Shown here: positions 17,769 to 24,548 of the stretch, piece after piece | Position numbering within the stretch: position 1 is the stretch's first letter | Layout: each line of letters opens with the position of its first letter | Origin: Caldilineaceae bacterium | GTDB lineage: Bacteria; Chloroflexota; Anaerolineae; Caldilineales; Caldilineaceae | Assembly: GCA_019637645.1 (NCBI GenBank) | Contig: JAHBVH010000070.1 | Location: forward strand, 1-44,460 | DNA: 44,460 nt | Reading direction: 5' to 3' | Made by a program: the position numbers and the translations under genes | Notes under the pieces: generated by a model | The model's database searches: none | Told to the model about the DNA's origin: nothing | The model's input: only the letters and a program-made list of their open reading frames with translations

Positions 17769-17788
17769 GGTGAACTGCGCAGTTCACC
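17769..17788. promoter_or_regulatory. 20-bp perfect palindrome, candidate operator
   Basis: GGTGAACTGCGCAGTTCACC is a perfect dyad about 155 bases upstream of the double SDR gene. Its symmetry and length suit a dimeric repressor such as a TetR- or GntR-type protein, but no such regulator is adjacent apart from the small HTH protein at 17317-17532. Confidence 0.35.
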
Positions 17789-17943
17789 CAGTAAACGTTT
17801 GCCAAGTTCGCTTCGTTCCCATTCCCAGAACAAAGAGCCCATCCCCCGAACAAGGGTCTGCGCTTCTCAGCAGGAGCGGAGTAACCGCAAAGAGCGAAAC
17901 GATTAGCCATCAGCATACCCAAAGATAGGCGGTTCAACATCGG

Positions 17944-19482
17944 ATGAATGTTGTGATTACAGGTGCCACCGACGGCATTGGCTTGGCCTTGGCGCGCCAA
18001 TACCAACAAGCAGGGGCACGCCTCATTCTCATCGGTCGTCGCCCCCTAGAAACTCTCGACCCCACTCTTTTTACCACCTTCTGTTACTGCCAAGCTGACT
18101 TGGCGACCATTGAGAGTCAAGCAAAGATCTCATCGTGGCTACACGAAAATAATATCACATCACTCGACCGCGTGATTCACAATGCTGCGGTGGGTTATGT
18201 GGGGCCGCTTGCCGCTCAGCCAGCCGCCGATATTCGCCAGATCGTGGCGGTTAATTTGCAAGCACCGGTGTGGCTCAGCCATGCCCTCTATCCCCTGGTC
18301 GCCCGTGCCGCTGGCAAATTTGTCTTTATTAGCTCTGTGGCGGCGGGCCTCCCCAGCCCAACCTACGCGGTTTATAGTGCGACCAAAGCAGCACTCGAGC
18401 GCTTTGTACGCAACTGGCAGCTCGAGCTACGCGCCAGCCAAAGCCCGGTCGAACTTCAACTCATTCGCCCCGGTGCGACCCGCACCCAGCTTCACCAAAA
18501 GAGTGGTGCGGATCTAACAACCCTCCGGTGGGAACGCTTTCCCCTCCCCGAACAAGTCGCCCAGCAGATCCGGCAAACGATCGAGAGCCGCCAGCGCACT
18601 CAGACGTTGGGTCGGCTCAACCAATTGATCTTTCACACCAGCCGTACCCTGCCGGCGGTGGTGGATGGTCTGATTGCCCGCCGCCAACCACCTCAGCCAT
18701 TGGCCGTCCGCGCCACCGATACGCCATTTCACTGTGTCATTACCGGCGCGGCCAATGGCATTGGTCGCGCCTTGGCCCAGCAATGGGCCGCGGCAGACGC
18801 CACGATTACAGGCATCGATCACGATGTGGCGCAAGCGACCCAAACCCAGGCCGATCTGATCAATGCTGGGGGGCGGATTCGCTTTTTGATCGCCGACCTA
18901 GCGGCTTTATCCCAGATCGACCAAGTGGTGGAGCGCCTTGCCACTCGTCCGCCCATTGATCGGCTCGTCCACAACGCGGGGATCAGCGCGGTAGGCCCCT
19001 TTATTCACAGCTCCCTGGCCGAGCAGTTGCAGGTCATCGATCTAAACCTCACCGCGCCGCTCCTCCTGACCGCACGCTTACTCCAGCGCGGCCCAATGGC
19101 TCCCCAAAGCGCCTTTGTCTTTCTCTCTTCGCTCGCCCATTTTGTCAGCTACCCTGGTGCCGCGGTCTATGCTGCCACCAAGACCGGCTTGGCAGCCTAT
19201 ACTCGTAGCCTCGCCATTGCCGAACCCAACCACCCTGTCCTCACCGTCTATCCTGGCCCAACCCGCACGGCCTATGCACGCCGCTACAGTATCAGCAATC
19301 GCAACGAGGCAGGGCGGATGCAGCCAGCAGCAGTAGCACGGCAGACCATAGCCGCCCTGGCACAAGAACGTCGTCACTGTATCCCTGGCATTCATAACCA
19401 GGCGGCAGCTTTGATCGGTCAACTCTTCCCCTGGTTAACCGAAGCCTTCCTGAGTCGTTTCTTTTTTGCCCGCTTGGGATAG
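17944..19482 (+). CDS. Two-domain short-chain dehydrogenase/reductase fusion
   Basis: 512 residues made of two complete classical SDR domains in tandem. Domain 1 (about 1-245) has ITGATDGIG (5-13), HNAAVG, Ser130/131 and YSATK with Tyr144 and Lys148. Domain 2 (about 262-505) has ITGAANGIG (266-274), HNAGISAVG, Ser395/396 and YAATK with Tyr409 and Lys413. Both therefore keep the NAD(P)-binding TG-x3-GIG motif and a catalytic Ser-Tyr-Lys set. The domains are diverged from each other, so this is an old duplication or a fusion. Substrate unknown. The ATG at 17944 lacks a strong ribosome site. A same-strand SDR-type epimerase follows after 131 bases. Confidence 0.88.
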   Translation: MNVVITGATDGIGLALARQYQQAGARLILIGRRPLETLDPTLFTTFCYCQADLATIESQAKISSWLHENNITSLDRVIHNAAVGYVGPLAAQPAADIRQIVAVNLQAPVWLSHALYPLVARAAGKFVFISSVAAGLPSPTYAVYSATKAALERFVRNWQLELRASQSPVELQLIRPGATRTQLHQKSGADLTTLRWERFPLPEQVAQQIRQTIESRQRTQTLGRLNQLIFHTSRTLPAVVDGLIARRQPPQPLAVRATDTPFHCVITGAANGIGRALAQQWAAADATITGIDHDVAQATQTQADLINAGGRIRFLIADLAALSQIDQVVERLATRPPIDRLVHNAGISAVGPFIHSSLAEQLQVIDLNLTAPLLLTARLLQRGPMAPQSAFVFLSSLAHFVSYPGAAVYAATKTGLAAYTRSLAIAEPNHPVLTVYPGPTRTAYARRYSISNRNEAGRMQPAAVARQTIAALAQERRHCIPGIHNQAAALIGQLFPWLTEAFLSRFFFARLG

Positions 19483-19552
19483 CACACGGCTTTACGCCGA
19501 GTTTATCCGCTCGGTCCACGTGCGATTTTCACGGATGCGGCGCGGAATGACG

Positions 19553-19558
19553 TATAAT
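19553..19558 (+). promoter_or_regulatory. Candidate -10 box for the epimerase gene
   Basis: A consensus TATAAT lies 56 bases upstream of the epimerase start. The expected -35 position has no good match, so this is only a candidate. Confidence 0.35.
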
Positions 19559-19613
19559 GAGGGGAATCATGCACGGTTTTACACAGCAGGAACGCTAGGG
19601 AAGGAGCAACGTC

Positions 19614-20603
19614 TTGAAAATCCTCATTCTGGGTGGCACGGTCTTCGTTGGTCGCCATTTGGTCGAAGCAGCCACCAGCCGCGGCCATACCGTCACCCTC
19701 TTTAATCGCGGCCAGCATAATCCAGAGCTCTTTCCCCAGGTTGAAAAGTTGCGGGGCAACCGCGACGGCGAACTAGCCGTCTTGGCCGGTCGCCAATGGG
19801 ACGCGGTGATCGACACCTGTGGCTATGTCCCGCGGCTCGTTCACGACGCGGCCACCGCCCTGGCGGATCAAGTTGATCACTATACCTTTATTTCCACAAT
19901 CTCCGTCTATCCAGATTACAGCCAAGCAGGGCTAGATGAAACGGCCGCGGTCGGCACCCTACCCGATCCAACGGTGGAAGAAGTGACCGGCGAGCGCTAT
20001 GGTCCGCTCAAAGCGCTCTGCGAAGCTGCCGCCGAAGCCGCCATGCCAGGGCGTGTTTTGACCATTCGCCCCGGCCTCATTGTCGGCCCGCATGACCCCA
20101 CCGACCGCTTTACCTATTGGCCTGTGCGGGTGGCGCGTGGTGGCGCAGTCTTGGCGCCCGGGGAACCAAGCCAAGCGGTGCAATTTATTGATGTGCGCGA
20201 TCTAGCGGCGTGGACGATTCGGATGGTCGAGGCCAAAGCAACGGGGGTTTACAATGCAACAGGGCCCGCTACCACACTGCCCATGCAGCGCTTCCTCGCC
20301 GCATGCAACCAAGTGGGTGGTGCGCAAGCCAACTTGCTTTGGGTGGATGAACCCTTTTTAACCGAGGCCAAGGTCGGTGCGTTTGTCGAGCTGCCGCTGT
20401 GGGTGCCCGCCGCGATGGCAGGCTTGGAACAGATCAACTGTGGCAAAGCGATTGCGGCAGGGCTAACCTTTCGGCCCCTTGCCACCACCATTGGCGACAC
20501 CCTAACCTGGCACGCCACCCGCCCCACCGATCACAGCTGGCGCGCCGGCCTGAGCGCCACACGCGAAGCCGAGCTGCTGCAGGCTTGGCAAGCCAAGCCA
20601 TAA
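19614..20603 (+). CDS. NAD-dependent epimerase/dehydratase family protein
   Basis: A 329-residue extended/atypical SDR. It starts with a TTG at 19614 preceded by GGAAGGAGC, a strong ribosome site at good spacing. The nucleotide-binding motif is LILGGTVFVGRHLVE, followed by VTLFNRGQ, and the active-site region has FISTISVY and YGPLK (Tyr-x3-Lys). The GGTVFVGR pattern is that of the CSP41/isoflavone-reductase-like group often annotated as NAD-dependent epimerase. Substrate unknown; the C-terminal half is intact. A perfect hairpin follows the stop. It may be co-transcribed with the double SDR gene or use its own TATAAT at 19553. Confidence 0.88.
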   Translation: MKILILGGTVFVGRHLVEAATSRGHTVTLFNRGQHNPELFPQVEKLRGNRDGELAVLAGRQWDAVIDTCGYVPRLVHDAATALADQVDHYTFISTISVYPDYSQAGLDETAAVGTLPDPTVEEVTGERYGPLKALCEAAAEAAMPGRVLTIRPGLIVGPHDPTDRFTYWPVRVARGGAVLAPGEPSQAVQFIDVRDLAAWTIRMVEAKATGVYNATGPATTLPMQRFLAACNQVGGAQANLLWVDEPFLTEAKVGAFVELPLWVPAAMAGLEQINCGKAIAAGLTFRPLATTIGDTLTWHATRPTDHSWRAGLSATREAELLQAWQAKP

Positions 20604-20606
20604 CAA

Positions 20607-20637
20607 AATGCCCTACACCTGACAGGTGTAGGGCATT
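20607..20637 (+). terminator. Perfect hairpin after the epimerase gene
   Basis: AATGCCCTACACCT pairs perfectly with AGGTGTAGGGCATT around a three-base loop, four bases after the stop. A 14-bp stem at this place should end transcription. Its apex CACCTGACAGGTG contains the GACAGG motif of the palindrome family. Confidence 0.85.
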
Positions 20638-20672
20638 GGATATTACCCTTGAAAAGGGGCTATAAATAGCGT

Positions 20673-20702
20673 GGCCGGTTTCCGTATAAACGGAAACCGG
20701 CC
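20673..20702. repeat. CCGGTTTCCG inverted repeat
   Basis: GGCCGGTTTCCG and CGGAAACCGGCC are perfect 12-base arms around TATAAA. It may act as a second terminator behind the epimerase gene. No T run follows. Confidence 0.8.
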
Positions 20703-20845
20703 CACACACAGAGAGGAAAAGGAGAAAACCAACTTAACCCCACAACCCTATCCCGGCCCTAGTATAGCATGTAACTGCTGGCGGATACTATACGTAATTA
20801 CACGTAGATTCTCCAACAAATTACAGTTTTATCTATTATATAGGA

Positions 20846-20921
20846 CTTACGCAGTTGGTTGGTACGACCAGAGACCTGACAGGTTTTCCAAACCTGTCAG
20901 GTCTTGTCCAAGTGCGTAACT
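20846..20921. repeat. Composite palindromic repeat, copy A
   Basis: A GACAGG palindrome (20872-20904) is embedded in a larger imperfect palindrome running from CTTACGCAGTTGG to CCAAGTGCGTAACT. The same outer and inner parts, in the same order and orientation, occur at 40566-40640. The size of about 75 bases and conserved ends suggest a REP/MITE-like unit. It ends 44 bases before the PyrK-like start codon. Confidence 0.8.
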
Positions 20922-20964
20922 TCTATACATAATAACGAAAATCAATGACGAATCTCTTTCATTC

Positions 20965-21690
20965 ATGTTTACTTTACCCATTTCTACAACGATTACTGCG
21001 ATTCAGCAAGACAATTATCGGACTAAGACCTTTACCTTGGATCTGGCACTCGATGCTATCCCTGGACAGTTTATCATGGCTTGGCTACCGCGTTTTGATG
21101 AAAAGCCCTTTTCCTTGGTCAATGCCAATCCAGCAACCTTGATGATTACTGCCGTGGGTCCTTTCAGCCGCCTGATGCATGAAAAGAAGCCCGGCGACAA
21201 AGTTTGGCTCCGGGGTCCTTTGGGTCAGGGATACCACGTCCCGCCACAGCAGCGGCGACTGGCCCTGGTGGGCGGGGGCTATGGCGTGGCCCCGCTCTAT
21301 TGGCTAGCCCGTACGCAACAGGAGCAAACAACCAGCATTGATGTAATTATGGGTGCGCGGACGGCCGCGGATCTCCTCTATGGAGAGCGCTTTCAGCAGT
21401 TGGGCGCTGGAGTCACGCTTCACCAAGCCACCGAAGATGGCTCGGCTGGGCAGCGCGGGCGGGTGACCGATCTGCTCAAGCCGCTGCTGGCGGCACAAGC
21501 GGTGGATGGGATCTATGCCTGTGGCCCCCACGGCATGTTAAGCGCCCTGGAGGCTCTCGGACAGACCCATGCCCTTCCCACGCAACTCAGTTGGGAGTCC
21601 TATATGCGCTGTGGTATTGGGATCTGTGGCGCGTGCGAGCATGAGGGCAAAGTGCTCTGCTTGGATGGTCCAGTGCTGGCAAGTTCGTGA
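20965..21690 (+). CDS. PyrK-like iron-sulfur flavoprotein electron-transfer subunit
   Basis: A 241-residue ferredoxin-reductase-type protein resembling the electron-transfer subunit of dihydroorotate dehydrogenase B. The FAD-binding site reads KPFS (47-50; usually RPFS), GGGYGVAP (103-110) is the NAD-binding loop, and ACGPHGM lies at 185-191. Cysteines 216, 221, 224 and 232 (CGIGICGAC, then LC) form the PyrK-type [2Fe-2S] cluster. In type B enzymes PyrK moves electrons from PyrD to NAD+. No pyrD or other pyr gene is adjacent, so it may serve a distant PyrD or another partner. The start at 20965 has no clear ribosome site. Confidence 0.85.
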   Translation: MFTLPISTTITAIQQDNYRTKTFTLDLALDAIPGQFIMAWLPRFDEKPFSLVNANPATLMITAVGPFSRLMHEKKPGDKVWLRGPLGQGYHVPPQQRRLALVGGGYGVAPLYWLARTQQEQTTSIDVIMGARTAADLLYGERFQQLGAGVTLHQATEDGSAGQRGRVTDLLKPLLAAQAVDGIYACGPHGMLSALEALGQTHALPTQLSWESYMRCGIGICGACEHEGKVLCLDGPVLASS

Positions 21691-21779
21691 AGCTCTCTAG
21701 GTGGCAGGCTTGCGATTTTTCAGTCAATCGGGTATGGTTAAAGCCAGCAAGCTTCATTGTATACATCTCTATCCTGAAA

Positions 21780-21878
21780 ATGGCGACCTAGGCCGTAATC
21801 GTTAGTGCCGCCCAAGAGGGGCTGCCTAAGTCAGGATGACTTCTCAGTCGCCAGCAGTTCCGCTGGCGATTTTCTTTT
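21780..21878 (+). promoter_or_regulatory. Structured leader with intrinsic terminator before the DUF368 gene
   Basis: Upstream of the DUF368 gene are three consecutive potential hairpins: CCGCCC/GGGCTG (one mismatch), AGTCA/TGACT, and a perfect 8-bp TCGCCAGC/GCTGGCGA (21848-21869) followed by TTTTCTTTT. The last is a textbook intrinsic terminator only about 30 bases before the ribosome site. This could be a riboswitch or attenuator expression platform, or the end of the preceding transcript or of a small RNA. I could not match it to a known riboswitch from memory. Confidence 0.5.
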
Positions 21879-21909
21879 GTCAGTAAGCTATCTACATGAG
21901 GATCAATTT

Positions 21910-22902
21910 ATGGAGTCAACACAATCTCATCCTGGGGCGAACAGTGCGCCCAAACGCCGCTCCTTGGGAGGGTATCTTGGTGTATTATTGCGCGGCTTTG
22001 CCATGGGCAGTGCCGATGTCGTTCCTGGCGTTTCGGGTGGAACGATTGCTTTTATCACTGGCATTTACGAAGAGTTGTTAGAAAGTATTCGCATGATTGG
22101 CCAACCACGGTTATGGCAGGCGCTCCTGGGCTTGCGGATTGGGGAAGCGCTGCGGTTGGTCAATTTTTTCTTTATGGTCACGTTGTTAGCGGGGATCGCG
22201 GTGGCGATTCTCACCTTGGCACCCGGGATTGAGTGGTTGATGGCGAATCAACCGGTATTACTCTGGAGCTTCTTCCTGGGTCTGGTCTTGGCCTCGGTCG
22301 TAACGGTGAGTCGCAAGATCCCCAAATGGACAGCAGCAGCCTGGTTAGCCCTTATCATTGGCACCCTCGGCGCGTTTTGGCTGGTTGGGCTGGTGCCTAC
22401 CCAAACGCCTGAAACGTGGTGGTTTTTAATTCTCAGTGGGGCTTTGGCGATCTGTGCCATGATCCTGCCGGGTATCTCTGGCTCCTTTATTTTGGTCTTG
22501 CTCAGCAAATACCAGTTCTTTATTAGTGCAGTGAATCAGCGCGATCTGGGTAGCATTGCCTTGGCGGGTATTGGCGCAGTGGTCGGAATCGTCAGTTTCG
22601 CCCAAATTCTCAGCTGGCTCTTCAAACGCTATCATGATCTCACGGTGGCCGTACTCACTGGTTTTATGTTGGGCAGCCTGCGCAAGGTATGGCCGTGGAA
22701 AGAAGTCCTTGCCACCATTACCGACCGCCATGGGGAGTTGATCCCCACCATCGAACACAACATTTTGCCCCCGCTCACCGTCAACGGGGCGGTCAATCTA
22801 GAGGTTGTCTATGCGATCTTGTTGGCAATCGGTGGATTTTTGTTGGTAATCGTCCTAGAATACTGGGCCAATCGCACCAACCACGAAAGTACACAAGTCT
22901 AG
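21910..22902 (+). CDS. DUF368 membrane protein, PopT-like undecaprenyl-phosphate translocase
   Basis: About 330 residues of polytopic membrane protein. The start is taken at ATG 21910 (MESTQSHPG) because AGGATC lies seven bases upstream; a longer open frame back to 21805 runs through a terminator hairpin and is not credible. The two DUF368 signatures are present as an internal repeat: ADVVPGVSGGT (35-45) and ILPGISGSF (185-193). DUF368 proteins (PopT) were identified as flippases recycling the C55-phosphate lipid carrier for cell-envelope synthesis; that function is carried over from the family. The gene is monocistronic, with a hairpin terminator after it. Confidence 0.9.
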   Translation: MESTQSHPGANSAPKRRSLGGYLGVLLRGFAMGSADVVPGVSGGTIAFITGIYEELLESIRMIGQPRLWQALLGLRIGEALRLVNFFFMVTLLAGIAVAILTLAPGIEWLMANQPVLLWSFFLGLVLASVVTVSRKIPKWTAAAWLALIIGTLGAFWLVGLVPTQTPETWWFLILSGALAICAMILPGISGSFILVLLSKYQFFISAVNQRDLGSIALAGIGAVVGIVSFAQILSWLFKRYHDLTVAVLTGFMLGSLRKVWPWKEVLATITDRHGELIPTIEHNILPPLTVNGAVNLEVVYAILLAIGGFLLVIVLEYWANRTNHESTQV

Positions 22903-22937
22903 CGCACCGCCCAGAAGGGACCGTGCTACCGAACAAC

Positions 22938-22957
22938 GCCCGCTCAAGCGGGCTTTT
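22938..22957 (+). terminator. Intrinsic terminator after the DUF368 gene
   Basis: GCCCGC and GCGGGC form a perfect stem around TCAA, followed by TTTTAT, 35 bases after the stop codon. Confidence 0.85.
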
Positions 22958-22979
22958 ATAATAAGGCGTTGTGTTCCAA

Positions 22980-23012
22980 AGAGCGGACTGGGTTTCAGAA
23001 CCTGTCCGCTCT
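22980..23012. repeat. Palindrome between convergent genes
   Basis: AGAGCGGAC and GTCCGCTCT form the arms, with a GGGTTTCAGAACC-type core between them. It belongs to the GGTTT...AACC palindrome family, with the GCGGAC stem in place of CTGACAGG. It lies just before the end of the leftward lipoprotein gene and could stop transcription from either side. Confidence 0.8.
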
Positions 23013-23025
23013 CTTGAGAAATCAC

Positions 23026-24273
23026 CTACGGCGTTATGATCACCGGCTCCCAAGTGAGGCCACTATTGGGAGAGCGATAGAGGGCATAGACCAACTCTCC
23101 ATCTGCCACTTGGGTAAAGTTGGCGTAGATGGAAATCTGATCTTCTTCTGGGCTCCAGCCCGAAGAAAGTACCTCGAGATTAATGCCAGGGGCGGTGGTA
23201 TAAATCGCGTCCCAACGCACTTCGGCAATGGTCAACGCATCGGGATTGCTACTGCGCCAGAGCTTTGCCCCAGCCGTGTCACGCGTGGTGACATACACAT
23301 TACCTGTGCCGCCATCGATGGTCATCCCCGTATTGATGGCTTGGTTGTTATTCGGGCCTGGCATTACCTGCCATTCGGTAAAAAAGCTACCACGGCGTAG
23401 ATCGCTGCCCGCTTCTTCATCCGGCCACACAATGGCATATCCGGTCTGGGTGTCACGTGGATTAATGCCAATATTGGCAACCCCGGTCGTATGGGTCAAT
23501 TCGGCGGTAGTCCAGCTCTCACCACCATCCTGGCTACGCAGCAAGGGTGCTTCGTCCGGTTGGTAGGGACGGGTTGCCCAGAGCAGATCCGCGTTGCTAT
23601 AGACCACAGCCACCATGCCTGCTGGTTCTTCAGTTAGCTGCGTCCACGTCGGCGTCGCGACGGACCAGCGGTAGATTCCTTGGCAAGTGCTGGCAAAGAG
23701 CGCCGTCTCACCATAGTAGTCCATACTTACATTATAGAGACAATCATCGGCCACCTCGGGCAAACCACTGGGTGCCGCCGACCAACTGCCACCAAAGTCC
23801 CGGCTGATCAACAAGCGAGGATTGGTAGCTGGTGCATTGTCGGCCACTTCATCGGTGAGCAGCGCGTACAGCGGGCCTGGTTCCCCAGGGGCGACGAGCA
23901 AAGTACGCACCTTGGTGGCGGGTTGGGTGATGGGCAGGGCTTCGGTGGTGCCTGGTACAGCGGCCACTTGCGTCGCGGCCGTCGGTGTTAACACCGTTGT
24001 GGTATCAGCCACCGGTGGCGCGGTCGTCGCCGGTGCCGTTGGAGCCACATCCGCTGTGGCGACAGTTTCGGTGGGAGCCGCGGCGGGCGGGGGTGTTGGC
24101 GTAGCCACATCAGCGGCGCTACTATCCGCAGGCAGTGCGGCTGCCGTTTGGGTCAAGGCCACCGCAATGGCAATCTCTTTCTCATCGTCGGTCATGCCGC
24201 TCTGGCAGGCGGCGACGAGCACGAGCAGCGACAGGATCGCGCCAAAGGTCATTACAATCGATTTTTTCAACAT
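23026..24273 (-). CDS. Secreted lipoprotein with BNR/sialidase-like repeats
   Basis: 415 residues. The N-terminus MLKKSIVMTFGAILSLLVLV ends in the lipobox VAAC (Cys23), so it is a predicted lipoprotein. A long Ala/Thr/Pro-rich linker runs from about 45 to 130. The rest carries Asp-box-like turns: SRDFGGSWSAAP, RSQDGGESWTTAE and RSPNSGLTWEP, which mark beta-propeller folds such as BNR, YCF48 or exo-sialidase-like proteins. No catalytic sialidase residues can be assigned. The ATG at 24273 has AAAGGAG just upstream. Its role outside the cell is unknown. A tandem repeat lies about 135 bases upstream. Confidence 0.82.
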   Translation of the reverse strand: MLKKSIVMTFGAILSLLVLVAACQSGMTDDEKEIAIAVALTQTAAALPADSSAADVATPTPPPAAAPTETVATADVAPTAPATTAPPVADTTTVLTPTAATQVAAVPGTTEALPITQPATKVRTLLVAPGEPGPLYALLTDEVADNAPATNPRLLISRDFGGSWSAAPSGLPEVADDCLYNVSMDYYGETALFASTCQGIYRWSVATPTWTQLTEEPAGMVAVVYSNADLLWATRPYQPDEAPLLRSQDGGESWTTAELTHTTGVANIGINPRDTQTGYAIVWPDEEAGSDLRRGSFFTEWQVMPGPNNNQAINTGMTIDGGTGNVYVTTRDTAGAKLWRSSNPDALTIAEVRWDAIYTTAPGINLEVLSSGWSPEEDQISIYANFTQVADGELVYALYRSPNSGLTWEPVIITP

Positions 24274-24408
24274 ACACTCCTTTATTGCAAGGCGACGGTT
24301 ACCCGTAGCCCAGCTTGCGAATGAAATGAATCGCTAAAAATTCATTATCAGCACAGTTGCGCAGCCAGTCAGTACGTCCTGTTACGGAGTTAGTAAAGCT
24401 GCCTGATA

Positions 24409-24440
24409 TAGCAGACTAGCGTAGCAGACTGACGTAGCAG
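24409..24440. repeat. 13-bp tandem repeat
   Basis: TAGCAGACTAGCG, TAGCAGACTGACG and a partial TAGCAG follow each other between the divergent lipoprotein and amine oxidase genes. The units differ in the AG/GA dinucleotide at position 10-11. Confidence 0.7.
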
Positions 24441-24475
24441 GCCATTCTTGGGTTCCGTACCGCTGAGGTAAAACG

Positions 24476-24505
24476 TTGTCAAAGGCCAACAGATTCAGGT
24501 AGAAT
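24476..24505 (+). promoter_or_regulatory. Candidate promoter of the amine oxidase gene
   Basis: TTGTCA (24476-24481) and TAGAAT (24500-24505) are separated by 18 bases and lie 44 bases upstream of the likely ATG, a good fit to a housekeeping sigma-70 promoter. Confidence 0.5.
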
Positions 24506-24548
24506 AGAAGAACTTCGGCTTGGGCGCAAAATCAAGTAGGTGTGGAAT

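Larger units (their letters stand above)
17533..17943. other. Intergenic region with short tandem repeats and a 20-bp palindrome
   Basis: 411 bases between the divergent small HTH gene and the double SDR gene. It contains 2.5 tandem copies of TTGACGACACCATCA (17627-17663), each starting with a -35-like TTGAC, and a perfect 20-base palindrome GGTGAACTGCGCAGTTCACC (17769-17788). A 92-codon minus-strand frame (17731-18009) overlaps the SDR start and shows no family features. Confidence 0.65.
20604..20964. other. Intergenic region rich in palindromes
   Basis: 361 bases without a gene, holding three palindromes: the terminator hairpin at 20607-20637, the CCGGTTTCCG hairpin at 20673-20702, and the composite repeat at 20846-20921 just upstream of the PyrK-like gene. 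An AT-rich patch at 20780-20845 may hold the promoter for that gene. Confidence 0.75.

Noticed and set aside
17731..18009. 92-codon minus-strand ORF across the SDR start
   Set aside because: Overlaps the start of a well-supported gene; composition unconvincing.
21780..21878. Fluoride, guanidine, ZTP or c-di-GMP riboswitch
   Set aside because: I compared the core sequences I remember with this leader and found no match; left as an uncharacterised leader.
21805..21909. Upstream extension of the DUF368 gene
   Set aside because: The extension starts at a GTG in a hairpin region, runs through an intrinsic terminator and has no DUF368 similarity; the ATG at 21910 has a good ribosome site.
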